Positions 15,568 to 24,127 of a DNA stretch of 53,125 nt are shown piece after piece. Position 1 is the first letter of the stretch. Every line of letters starts with the position of its first letter. The stretch is from Candidatus Hydrogenedentota bacterium (GTDB taxonomy: Bacteria; UBA8481; J006), in NCBI GenBank assembly GCA_003697085.1, contig RFFU01000074.1, forward strand, positions 146,600-199,724, read 5' to 3'. Below the pieces are notes generated by a model. It did not search any database. It was not told the DNA's origin and saw only the letters and a program-made list of their open reading frames with translations. The position numbers and the translations under genes are program-made.

Positions 15568-17001
15568 ATGGTGCGTGCCGCTGCAATTGAAATTGATTCG
15601 CGTGCCCTTCGGTATCTCAAAGGGTGGGTCGGGAAGAAAAAGGTTACCGTGAAAGAAAAAGGGGAGATGATTTCCGCTGATGAAAAAAGAGGCGCTGAGG
15701 GGGGGGACACGGCGGGAATCGCTTGGTACAACGAGGTTTTGGAAAAATGGAAAGCGACCGGAATGTTTCAAGATGTTGAAGAGTTGGTCGTCGTGGTGCC
15801 GGGGCCGAACGCCTTTTATTGTTCTGTGGTGTTGAGGCCGGAAGATTTGGTCTCGGCCTCCAAAGTTAGTGAACGTTGCGCGGCGGTATTGAAGGACGCC
15901 TTGGCATTCTCGAAAGTAGATACGCGTGTGGGTATTCCCGCCCGGCTTTTGGCGGCGGATGTTCGGGAAGGGCGCGATACCGTTGCAGCAGCCGTACCGC
16001 GGTCGGATTTTTCAGTATTCGATGGATTATTGCCGAGTCTTTCGGGATTGGGCTGTGACCTGGTCCGGCTGGATATCCGGGGAACCACTCTGGGAGCGGT
16101 CGGCGCGGCGCATTTTTCAAACGGAATGGTTGTCGACATCAGCGATCGGGCTGCGCGGGGTGTTCTCATTCAGGAGGGAGTAATCCGAAGGTATTTTTAT
16201 GTGGAGTCTTTGATTGCCCACGGTAAAGAAGAGGGGTTTTGGGAGAAAGTCTTACACGAGATCACGCTGGCGTTGCCAAACGCCCAAAGAGCCGAAACGC
16301 TGCTCGAGAATGTTATGGTTTTAGGGGTGACGCCGGCTCAAGAGAACCGAATTGCGGAAACATTGAGATGTTTGACGGACCGTCCTCAAATCGATGGCCT
16401 GGGAGACGATGATTCAGAAAAGTATTCTTCGTGTTACGGGGCGCTTCTCGGCCTGGCGAGAGCGGACGTGCCGGCGCTGAATTTTCTGCCGGAAGAGGCC
16501 ATCGATTTGATTTACGGTGCTCGGCGTCGGGGAAGGTATCGCAAGAGGATGCAATGGGTATGTGGGATCGCGTTCGGTGTTTTTCTTATAAGCCAAGCGG
16601 CGATGATGGTACAGGAGGAAAAAAGGGAGGCGTTAAGAGAGGATCTTCGAAAAGATAGAAGTAAAGTTGAAGCAGTAATGAGAAGAAAAAGTGAACTGGA
16701 GGAAAAGTATAAGCTCCTGGAAGCGGCGGAAAATTTGAGGCTGTGGAATTTTTCTTGGGCGGAGTTTCTTTCAAATTTGAGGGATATATTGCCGCGAAAG
16801 ACGTGGTTGGAGAGTGTTTCGTATGGAAGGGACGGGGTTTTGAAAATTCGAGGGAGTTCATATTTGAAAAACGCCTCAAAGAAATTAGAGAAATCTCTTA
16901 AGGGATTCGAACGACTTGAAAACGTTCAAATACGAAAAAACAAGCGGAGTTCGGACGGAAAAGTTTTCCGTTTCGAAATTTGGTGCGGAATTCGGAAATG
17001 A
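15568..17001 (+). CDS. gspL: GspL-type platform protein (PilM-like plus PilN-like)
   Basis: Bitopic inner-membrane protein linking GspE to the periplasmic part of the T2SS. The cytoplasmic part (about residues 1-320) has a PilM/GspL actin-like pattern: N-terminal AAAIEIDSRALRYL, ELVVVVPGPNAFYCSVV, ALAFSKVDTRVGIPARLL, MVVDISDRAARGVLI and a late SSCYGALLGLAR segment. One membrane span is seen at about 331-349 (WVCGIAFGVFLISQAAMMV), followed by a coiled coil (EEKREALREDLRKDRSKVEA) and a small PilN-like domain (FLSNLRDILPRKTWLESVSY). Length 477 agrees with GspL (about 400). The stop overlaps the start of the next gene (ATGA at 16998-17001), indicating translational coupling. Confidence 0.83.
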   Translation: MVRAAAIEIDSRALRYLKGWVGKKKVTVKEKGEMISADEKRGAEGGDTAGIAWYNEVLEKWKATGMFQDVEELVVVVPGPNAFYCSVVLRPEDLVSASKVSERCAAVLKDALAFSKVDTRVGIPARLLAADVREGRDTVAAAVPRSDFSVFDGLLPSLSGLGCDLVRLDIRGTTLGAVGAAHFSNGMVVDISDRAARGVLIQEGVIRRYFYVESLIAHGKEEGFWEKVLHEITLALPNAQRAETLLENVMVLGVTPAQENRIAETLRCLTDRPQIDGLGDDDSEKYSSCYGALLGLARADVPALNFLPEEAIDLIYGARRRGRYRKRMQWVCGIAFGVFLISQAAMMVQEEKREALREDLRKDRSKVEAVMRRKSELEEKYKLLEAAENLRLWNFSWAEFLSNLRDILPRKTWLESVSYGRDGVLKIRGSSYLKNASKKLEKSLKGFERLENVQIRKNKRSSDGKVFRFEIWCGIRK

Positions 17002-18293
17002 AGGCGCCTCCGGTAACGGACAAATGGATTCTCGCGCTGGGAGTGCTGACAGGGGTTGCCTTATTCCTGACGTTTCATAATGTTAAACGAATCAATGTTT
17101 TAATAAATACGAACAGTACTTTGAAAAATCGCGTCGAGAAAAACCGTGATGAAATATTGAATGGAAAAGAGATTGAAAAGGAAAGAAGAGAATTATTCAA
17201 ACAGTTGGAAGTTTTGAAAACGCATTTCTATGCTCCGGGAAACCCCGAAACGGTCAAGGAGGATTTGGAGCGGCTCGCAACAGAATTGAATGCGGCTTTT
17301 GGGGATGCCTGTCACTCGCGGGATATTCAAATAGTTGTTGGGCAGGCCTATCCCAGTGGGACGAAGGGTCTTTGGGAGTATCCGGTTGCATTGGACATGG
17401 TCGGAAATTATAACGCCTTGGGAAAAACGTTGGAGATGTTGGAAAGAGGGGGGAAGGTGTTACGAGTGAGTGCCCTTGAGGTTCTTCCTCGGTCCGGCGG
17501 TTTTGATTTGAAGATTCACCTGGAGTTTTCGGTAGGGGCTGTGGATGGAGGGAAACGACGGAAGAATTCCGACAGGGAATTAAAAAAGACACTCCCTTCG
17601 GCAGAAGCAAAGTGGTTGTTTGAAGACGAGCGGTTTCGCATTGTGATGAGCCCGATCCGTTCTCCTTTCGTCGACCTCGAAGAGATTGAGAATTCCCGTT
17701 TGGTTTTGCGGGTTCCACTAACAACAAAGGAGGTCAAGGCTTCGGATGGATCCCCCGTCCGAGTGTCCCCGGAACCGGAGTTGTCGTTAGGGGTTCCACC
17801 GCCGATAGAAAAGGAGTATCGCTCGAAAAACGGACAACCGATTCGGGTTATATTTGAGGATGAAAGTCCATATTATGTAATGGTGAAAGCAGGGGAGAAA
17901 ACTTTCATTGGGCCGGATGGTGCCAAGCGGTCGTTGCCCGAAGGACGGCCGGCGTCAATGATCGATAGAAAAACAGGTCGGCGGATTGTATTCACGTACG
18001 AATCAAAACCGAAATTACCGGCGATTTTTAAAAACGTGGTATATACAGGAAATATTGTCGGTGGTAAGGCGATGGTTCTTCTTCCGCGGGGCGATGTATC
18101 TGCGGATTCAAAAGAGGGCGGTAGTCGGAGGAAGAGAGCGTTTTGGGGAAAAGGACAGATTGTCGGTCGGGAGGTGGGAACGCAGCATAGGGTCTATGTA
18201 AAGGAAATAAAGAAAGAATACATCGTTTTAACACTTTATTTGGACAAGAAAACGGAATATAATTTCACACTCCTACGGTCTCGAAAACGGTGA
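16998..18293 (+). CDS. gspM: GspM/PilO-like protein with a C-terminal GspC/PilP-like domain
   Basis: The start at 16998 overlaps the gspL stop by four bases (ATGA), a better choice than the in-frame GTG 18 bases earlier. One membrane span at about residues 10-26 (WILALGVLTGVALFLTF) is followed by a coiled coil and a ferredoxin-like PilO/GspM domain (VGNYNALGKTLEMLERGGKVLRVSALEV). That accounts for about 185 residues, the usual GspM size, but the protein has 431. The last 85 or so residues (VVYTGNIVGGKAMVLLP, GKGQIVGREVGTQHRVYVKEI, EYIVLTLYLDKKTEYNFTL) look like the beta-barrel homology region of GspC or PilP, which contacts the secretin. No separate gspC is seen nearby, so this may be a GspM-GspC fusion. 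The PilO part is well supported; the HR part is inference from pattern. Confidence 0.72.
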   Translation: MKAPPVTDKWILALGVLTGVALFLTFHNVKRINVLINTNSTLKNRVEKNRDEILNGKEIEKERRELFKQLEVLKTHFYAPGNPETVKEDLERLATELNAAFGDACHSRDIQIVVGQAYPSGTKGLWEYPVALDMVGNYNALGKTLEMLERGGKVLRVSALEVLPRSGGFDLKIHLEFSVGAVDGGKRRKNSDRELKKTLPSAEAKWLFEDERFRIVMSPIRSPFVDLEEIENSRLVLRVPLTTKEVKASDGSPVRVSPEPELSLGVPPPIEKEYRSKNGQPIRVIFEDESPYYVMVKAGEKTFIGPDGAKRSLPEGRPASMIDRKTGRRIVFTYESKPKLPAIFKNVVYTGNIVGGKAMVLLPRGDVSADSKEGGSRRKRAFWGKGQIVGREVGTQHRVYVKEIKKEYIVLTLYLDKKTEYNFTLLRSRKR

Positions 18294-18321
18294 GAGAGGA
18301 GCGGAGAGGAACGGTGACTCT

Positions 18322-21300
18322 GTGAAGACGGGAAAAGGCGGACAATTTCATCAAAAACGGGGTGCCGTTGATATTATGAAATGTGGGATTCTCCTCTTAG
18401 CTTTCGGGATGACGGTGCTTGCGGCTTCGGCCAGGGTGAATATGGATTTTGAAGACGCATCAGTTGAGGAGATTGTTACGAATTTGTTTGGTGCCGAGGG
18501 GAAACGGTTTGTGGCAGAGGAGCCTCTTCCCCAGCAGAAAAGCACGATTCATGTGGAAAACTCGGATTTCGACGAAGCCTTATCCGCGGTTCTCGAGAAG
18601 ATCGGCTTTTCTTTTCGTGTGGATGAGAGCGGGGTTTACCATTTATTTCGAGAAGAAGGGCGGAAAGAGAAAGCCGGTACGTCGGAAGAGGCGACTTCAG
18701 GGAGAATATCGTTGGAGTTTAGTGGTGATGTACGGGAAGCGGTTCAGTTGGCTTTTGAGCAGCTGACCAAAAAACCAGAATACGTCATTATGCCCGAGGT
18801 TGGGGGAAAAACGGAGGTGAACTTTCGCGACAAGGATTTGAAGACGGCGTTAAAGCTCATTTTGACACCGCGGGGATATGAGGCCGTGGAAAAGGACGGG
18901 GTAATCTGGATACAGAAGGGAAAGCGTTCGAGGGAAGGGAAAACCGGGAGCAAGAAACGTGATCTGGTTACGAAGATTATCGAGGTAAAGAAGCCCGCGG
19001 AGAAGTATAAAAACATTGTAAAAAATTTGTTGACGCCGGGAAGAGGAAAGGTTGTCATCGACAAAGATTTCAACCTTGTAATAATAACGGATACGAAAGA
19101 AAAGATCGCGGAAATAGAAAACGTCATTTCCCGGTATGACACAAGAGAAGAGGGGGAGAGGGAAAAGCGGCCGGGTCAGGGCGAAAAAAAAGGAAGGGCG
19201 GACGAGTTTGTTACGCAGATTTACAAGGCCCAATACAAGAGTGTCGGTTTTCTCGAAAAACGCGTTCGAAAATATCTTAGCCCAGATGGAAACATTTATG
19301 CGGACGAGGAAGAGGGGACGTTGGAAATCGAGGACAAGAAATCGCATGTGGACAAGATTCTCTACGCGTTGAAAACATATGATATTGAGAAAGTTCGGTA
19401 TGTAACAATAAAGAAACAACTAAATTTTTCGAAAGCAGAAGATTTGGTTGATGAGTTGCGGGATATTTTATCATCCGATGCGCAGGTGACATTTAATGAG
19501 AGGACGAATAGAATCTTTGTCCGTGAAACCGAAGAAAACGCCGATCAAGTCGTCGAGTTTCTCAACGATGCGGATCAACCTCCGTTGCAGGTGTCTATTG
19601 AGGCGACCATCTTGGATTTGCAGTTGTCAGGGGACAATGAATTCGGGATTGATTGGCAGGCGGTTTTTAATTCGATGAATCCCATGGGGTCGAATTTTGC
19701 CGTGGGAACAAATCTTATTACGGATATTACGGTTGATAATCCCCAATTTGTTGAATACCAGAGAGATATGAACGGCAACCTGATTCTGGGGGCGAACAAC
19801 GATGCAGTACCCGTATCTCACACTCCCGGGTCCGTTGTTGGAAATCGACAAGGGGCGTTCGTGTCTCAGGTCCAGCTTCACAATGTCGATTTGTTCGGGC
19901 ATAAGGACCTGATAAAGGTGTTGACGGCGCGGTTATTGGCTTCGAAGGTCATTTCGAAGGCGGATATTCTGGCATCTCCGAAGATCAACGTGATCAACAA
20001 CGAACAGGCTTTGATCGAAGTAGGCTCGAAGATTCCTTTCGTGACATCAACGACAACGGGAGGTGCGGCGACGGAGAATATTACGTTTGAGGATGCTGTT
20101 CTGAGCCTGGAGGTAACTCCAACGATCAACCCGGATCACATTGTGAATATGCGAATTGATTTGACCAATGATCGTCCCGGTCCGAGCGTGAGATCGGATG
20201 TTAACGTGCCAGTTATCTTAAAACAGCATCTGACAACCAATTTAGATGTTAAATCGGGCAATACGGTGATATTGGGAGGATTGGATCGGAAAACCATTGA
20301 TGAGGATAAGACGGGGGTTCCGATTTTGATGGATATTCCCCTTCTCGGACGGCTTTTTTCGAGAAAGACGAAAACCCAGGTAAAAAGAGAGTTAGTTCTT
20401 TTTATTACGCCGACGATATTACCGTCTCCTTACGAAAATGACAACACGAAAGAAGCCCTTCGAAAAAAGCGGGAACATGAATTTGTTGACGAAAAGCCTG
20501 TTCAGTTTGTGGAGGCGTTCGTAGAACCGGAGGAATTAACGATATCGCGGGATCCTGATTTTGCCGGCGATACGCTTCGTGTGACATTTCGTGTCGATAA
20601 AGAATTGCGGGCTGATCCGATGGTTCTTGTGGCGGGGAGAAAAGCGAGAAAAATGGAAGCAGACGGGAAATCCTTTTCCTACGCATTTTCCCCCGGGGTG
20701 AATTTCCCGCAAGGAAGGAATGAAGTTATGATCAGGGTCGAGGACAAGGCGGGAAATGAAAATTCGATACAAATTCCTTTTTCCGCGTATTTAGAGAGGT
20801 TTCCACCAGAGTTTACAAACATAAAACAAAGCCCTCGTCCCGGGGTGATGGGAGAAGAAATGGAAATCTCTTTTCGAGTCAACAAAACATTGAAAGAAGA
20901 GCCGAAAGTCCGTGTGGGGGGGAAGGATCTTGTTTTGGAAAAAGCGGGGCCGCGGTCGTATCGCTATAAGTTTCAGGTTCCGATGGCTCCGCGGGAGGGC
21001 AGATACCGTTTGGAAATTGAAGGAATAGATCTCGACGGGAATGTAGGGAGGACGACCACGGGGGTCGATATCGTCTTTGAAAAGACCCCACCCAATCTTC
21101 AGTTTAAATCGGTGGTTCCGGCCACGGTTGCCCTGGGAGAAACACTTGAGGTGAATGTTGTTTCGAATGAGGCTTTGCGGAGACCTCCGGTACTCCTTAT
21201 CAATGGTCACACAGCGAACCTGACGTATTGGGACACGAGAATACATTCCTTTACGTTTCAATATCGTCCTTCGGAAGTTTCAGAAATAGGTCGGGTGCCG

Positions 21301-22950
21301 ATTAAGGTTCGAGGGATCGATAAGGTTGGAAACCTCGGCGAGGCGAGCGATACCATTCGAATAATCGGCGATCATATCCCGCCGGTGGCAAGGGAGATTC
21401 ATCTTAAACCGAAGTGTCTCGTTTACTACCCCGGCGGCAAAGCATCGCGGCTGCTTCTCGGCGTTGATTTTACTGAAGATTTGGCCGAAGAGCCACACGT
21501 ATATTTCGGAAAGAAACGAGGCGAAATACGCAGACATGAGGGGCGGCATTATGAGTATGAGTACGCCTTCAAAACGAAAAAGACGGATGAAGAAGAATTA
21601 AATATCAGAATCGAAGCGGTGGACGAATGGGGGAACCATTCGGAAACGACGATTCGCGTCCCTTTGAGGGCGGAGACCGAAGCGCCTGAGATTACAGAGA
21701 TCACAGTGGAACCAAGGGAGGTGGTGATTTATCCCGGGAACAGAAAGAAAAGAGCAGAGGCGATAATACGGTTTAAGGTGTCGGAGAAGTTGAAAGGGGA
21801 TCCTCTTGTCACGGTGGGAGGTCATTTGGCGCGCAAGATCAAGGAGGAAGGAGGAATATATCTGTACAAATTTGTTCTCGGAAGACATTCTTCAGAGACG
21901 GGAGTGCGGCCGGTGAGAATTGTAGTCACGGACTTGGCAGGCAATAGTACAGAGGTCTCGGATGAAATAGAGTTTGTATTGGAGAACGAGCCGCCCGCTT
22001 TTCGGGATTTGCGGGTTCTTCCGAAAGCGGAGGTGATGCTGTATCCTGGGGATCCAAAAAAGAAAACGAGAATCATTCTATTAAAGTTTGAGGCCAGCGA
22101 AGAGTTGAGGGGGGATCCGGAAGTAACGGTTGGAGGTAAACCGGCACAATTTGTAACGCGTTCCGGACTTAGATATACCTATCGGGTGGGGATTGAATCA
22201 GCGGATACGCGAGATTTTCTGGACGTAATTGCGGCGGGACGGGATTTGGCCGGGAATTTCGGCCGAGAGCGTATAGGAAAGATAAGGTTGGTTCGGGAAA
22301 CAAAGCCGCCGATTGTCAGGAAAATTAAAGTTGAACCGAAAAGTGTTGTGGTGTACCCCGGGCAACCGGAAAAAAACAAGGAGATTGAGATTCTTTTCGA
22401 AGTGGATGAACCATTAGGAAAAAATCCCGAGGTTTACGTAGGGGGAAATCCGGCGCGTTTTGACCCGAAAACCTCGGCGGCACCATTCCTTTTTGGGTTT
22501 TCTTACCGGCCCGGCCGGGAGGAACGCGAAGGTGCCATACCGGTAGTTATTAAAATTCAGGATCTAGCAGGGAACAAAACTTCGTTGGTTCGAAAGGTCA
22601 TTTATCGTTTTGAAAAAGACCCCCCGGTGATATCGGATGTTCACCTAGTAGGGAAACCTCTGTTGGGAAGTTGGATCAAGATCATATTTCGTGTGAATGA
22701 AACGCTTGTCGAACCGCCTTCTGTAATCGTTTCAGGACGGCGTGCCTCTTTTGAGAATTATGATTCAAAGAAACGGGAGTATGTTTATCGGTATCATATT
22801 CCTCGGAAAACGGGATCGCCTCAACTTTATGTTGAGATTGTCGCCCGTGATCTCGTTGGAAATGAGGCGACATTTTCGGGAAACCTTCCGGCTCATCCGG
22901 GGGCGTTATCCTACGGGGAAACAGTAAAAGGAAAATGGCGGGGGCGATAG
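18322..22950 (+). CDS. gspD: T2SS outer-membrane secretin GspD with eight C-terminal Ig-like repeats
   Basis: Forms the outer-membrane channel of the T2SS. The start is GTG at 18322 (purine-rich site upstream) or ATG at 18376; both give the signal peptide MKCGILLLAFGMTVLAASA. Two N0/STN-like domains follow (VNMDFEDASVEEIVTNLF and ISLEFSGDVREAVQLAFEQL), then three N1-type repeats (KYKNIVKNLLTPG, YKSVGFLEKRVRKYLSP, AEDLVDELRDIL), then the secretin core (LEVTPTINPDHIVNMRIDL, TNLDVKSGNTVILGGL, GVPILMDIPLLGRLF, ELVLFITPTIL) to about residue 705. Ordinary GspD ends here at 600-750 residues. This one continues for about 800 residues with eight Ig-like units of roughly 100 residues, each opening near a PP or AP pair, with a V.VGG..A core and a closing D.aGN motif. 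The spacing of 28 bases from the previous gene and 19 to the next shows one operon. Confidence 0.92.
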   Translation: MKTGKGGQFHQKRGAVDIMKCGILLLAFGMTVLAASARVNMDFEDASVEEIVTNLFGAEGKRFVAEEPLPQQKSTIHVENSDFDEALSAVLEKIGFSFRVDESGVYHLFREEGRKEKAGTSEEATSGRISLEFSGDVREAVQLAFEQLTKKPEYVIMPEVGGKTEVNFRDKDLKTALKLILTPRGYEAVEKDGVIWIQKGKRSREGKTGSKKRDLVTKIIEVKKPAEKYKNIVKNLLTPGRGKVVIDKDFNLVIITDTKEKIAEIENVISRYDTREEGEREKRPGQGEKKGRADEFVTQIYKAQYKSVGFLEKRVRKYLSPDGNIYADEEEGTLEIEDKKSHVDKILYALKTYDIEKVRYVTIKKQLNFSKAEDLVDELRDILSSDAQVTFNERTNRIFVRETEENADQVVEFLNDADQPPLQVSIEATILDLQLSGDNEFGIDWQAVFNSMNPMGSNFAVGTNLITDITVDNPQFVEYQRDMNGNLILGANNDAVPVSHTPGSVVGNRQGAFVSQVQLHNVDLFGHKDLIKVLTARLLASKVISKADILASPKINVINNEQALIEVGSKIPFVTSTTTGGAATENITFEDAVLSLEVTPTINPDHIVNMRIDLTNDRPGPSVRSDVNVPVILKQHLTTNLDVKSGNTVILGGLDRKTIDEDKTGVPILMDIPLLGRLFSRKTKTQVKRELVLFITPTILPSPYENDNTKEALRKKREHEFVDEKPVQFVEAFVEPEELTISRDPDFAGDTLRVTFRVDKELRADPMVLVAGRKARKMEADGKSFSYAFSPGVNFPQGRNEVMIRVEDKAGNENSIQIPFSAYLERFPPEFTNIKQSPRPGVMGEEMEISFRVNKTLKEEPKVRVGGKDLVLEKAGPRSYRYKFQVPMAPREGRYRLEIEGIDLDGNVGRTTTGVDIVFEKTPPNLQFKSVVPATVALGETLEVNVVSNEALRRPPVLLINGHTANLTYWDTRIHSFTFQYRPSEVSEIGRVPIKVRGIDKVGNLGEASDTIRIIGDHIPPVAREIHLKPKCLVYYPGGKASRLLLGVDFTEDLAEEPHVYFGKKRGEIRRHEGRHYEYEYAFKTKKTDEEELNIRIEAVDEWGNHSETTIRVPLRAETEAPEITEITVEPREVVIYPGNRKKRAEAIIRFKVSEKLKGDPLVTVGGHLARKIKEEGGIYLYKFVLGRHSSETGVRPVRIVVTDLAGNSTEVSDEIEFVLENEPPAFRDLRVLPKAEVMLYPGDPKKKTRIILLKFEASEELRGDPEVTVGGKPAQFVTRSGLRYTYRVGIESADTRDFLDVIAAGRDLAGNFGRERIGKIRLVRETKPPIVRKIKVEPKSVVVYPGQPEKNKEIEILFEVDEPLGKNPEVYVGGNPARFDPKTSAAPFLFGFSYRPGREEREGAIPVVIKIQDLAGNKTSLVRKVIYRFEKDPPVISDVHLVGKPLLGSWIKIIFRVNETLVEPPSVIVSGRRASFENYDSKKREYVYRYHIPRKTGSPQLYVEIVARDLVGNEATFSGNLPAHPGALSYGETVKGKWRGR
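20521..22900 (+). repeat. Eight Ig-like protein repeats in the secretin C-terminus
   Basis: The encoded units end, in order, at EDKAGNEN, DLDGNVG, DKVGNLG, DEWGNHS, DLAGNST, DLAGNFG, DLAGNKT and DLVGNEA. Units 4 to 7 also share a YPG turn near their start (VYYPGG, VIYPGN, MLYPGD, VVYPGQ). Divergence between units is high, so this is an old array, not a recent DNA duplication. Confidence 0.85.
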
Positions 22951-22969
22951 GTAGACAGCGGACCGGGCG

Positions 22970-24127
22970 ATGGCGCTATTTGTTTTGGGAAACTTGAGAA
23001 CAGGTGCTCTCATCAGTGTTCTTCTTTTTTTTCTGTCGATTCGTGCGGATGCGTTGGCCGGAACCACAGTGGAGAAATTGGAACGATGGGAGGCGAGGAT
23101 AAAAGAAGTTTCGCGAAGGGATCGGTATCCGGAGGAATTCAAGAAGGAATTGGTCTTTCAAAAGGGAGTTCTTGAGATTCTTTTGAGGGGCCTCGAGACA
23201 GATGCGAAAGTACGTAGAAAGTGGAGAGAGGAGGTAATAATCCACCGAAAAAGAATAAAGAAGAACGCGGATTATCTGAAGATAAGGAAATTGCGGAAAG
23301 AGAGGCGGGCACTTCGAGAGGAGTTTTGGGATTCCGCGACAAGGATTTACCAAGTGATGGGAGGAAAAGCAAAGAAAAAGTGGGGGGAGATGGTTGAGGA
23401 GTTGGACTATTTGTGGGAAACGGCCGAATTAGAACTCCAAAGGGAGAGGAGTCTGTTAGCGCAGAATGAAAAAAAGGAGAAGAATTTGGAAAAAGAGATT
23501 CGAAAGCGAAAAGAAACTTTTCTCAAGTTGGAAGCCGCGATGAGAGAAATTTCTTTTAATCAGGAAGAAGAGATCGTTTTCGAATTTGGCGAAAGGTGTT
23601 TTTCGGACGGCGTTCGGGCGGGTGCTTTGGAGGAGCAGATTGCCTTGTTAAAGGGCGATTTCGGAAGGGTGAATCGGGAAAAGCAGATTGGAGTGGCTCT
23701 AAGGCATCTAAAGCTGCTGCGGGAAAAGGAGGAGATCGACTGGAGCGTCGATCTTCTCGTGGACGACCTTTATTACAGAAATATGAAAAAGCTCGTGGAG
23801 CGAAATCGGGTACTCCCGAAGGATATTCGGCGATCACGATTGAAACAATTAACGTCCGAAGAAAAAATCAACAGGTTAAGAGGCGAATTGAGACATCTGC
23901 AAGTGCTTCTAGCGATTTTGGGAGAAGAGCGGCAGTATTGTGAAAAACTCGACGGGTTTCCTTGTGAAATACGGAAGATTGAAGGAGAAAGAGAAAGAAC
24001 GGCGTATGAAATTGAAACGAAGATGATGGAGATCGAACGAATGGAAGCGCAACAAAAAGGGGATAGGAAGACATTACGGAGACTTGAAAAGAAGATGCAG
24101 GAGCATAAGCGGTTGAGGATTCGATGA
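22970..24127 (+). CDS. Unrecognised exported coiled-coil protein in the T2SS operon
   Basis: I do not recognise a family. The 385-residue product starts with a signal peptide or N-terminal anchor (GALISVLLFFLSIRADALAG), and the rest is almost wholly charged, Lys/Glu/Arg-rich helix with long heptad-like runs (for example ELQRERSLLAQNEKKEKNLE and MMEIERMEAQQKG). Two cysteines sit close together near the C-terminus (QYCEKLDGFPCE). It follows the secretin gene by 19 bases, and its stop overlaps the next start (ATGA), so it is made together with the T2SS. It may span or measure the periplasm, like a scaffold or pilotin-like helper for the Ig-extended secretin. That role is only inferred from position. 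Confidence 0.7.
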   Translation: MALFVLGNLRTGALISVLLFFLSIRADALAGTTVEKLERWEARIKEVSRRDRYPEEFKKELVFQKGVLEILLRGLETDAKVRRKWREEVIIHRKRIKKNADYLKIRKLRKERRALREEFWDSATRIYQVMGGKAKKKWGEMVEELDYLWETAELELQRERSLLAQNEKKEKNLEKEIRKRKETFLKLEAAMREISFNQEEEIVFEFGERCFSDGVRAGALEEQIALLKGDFGRVNREKQIGVALRHLKLLREKEEIDWSVDLLVDDLYYRNMKKLVERNRVLPKDIRRSRLKQLTSEEKINRLRGELRHLQVLLAILGEERQYCEKLDGFPCEIRKIEGERERTAYEIETKMMEIERMEAQQKGDRKTLRRLEKKMQEHKRLRIR

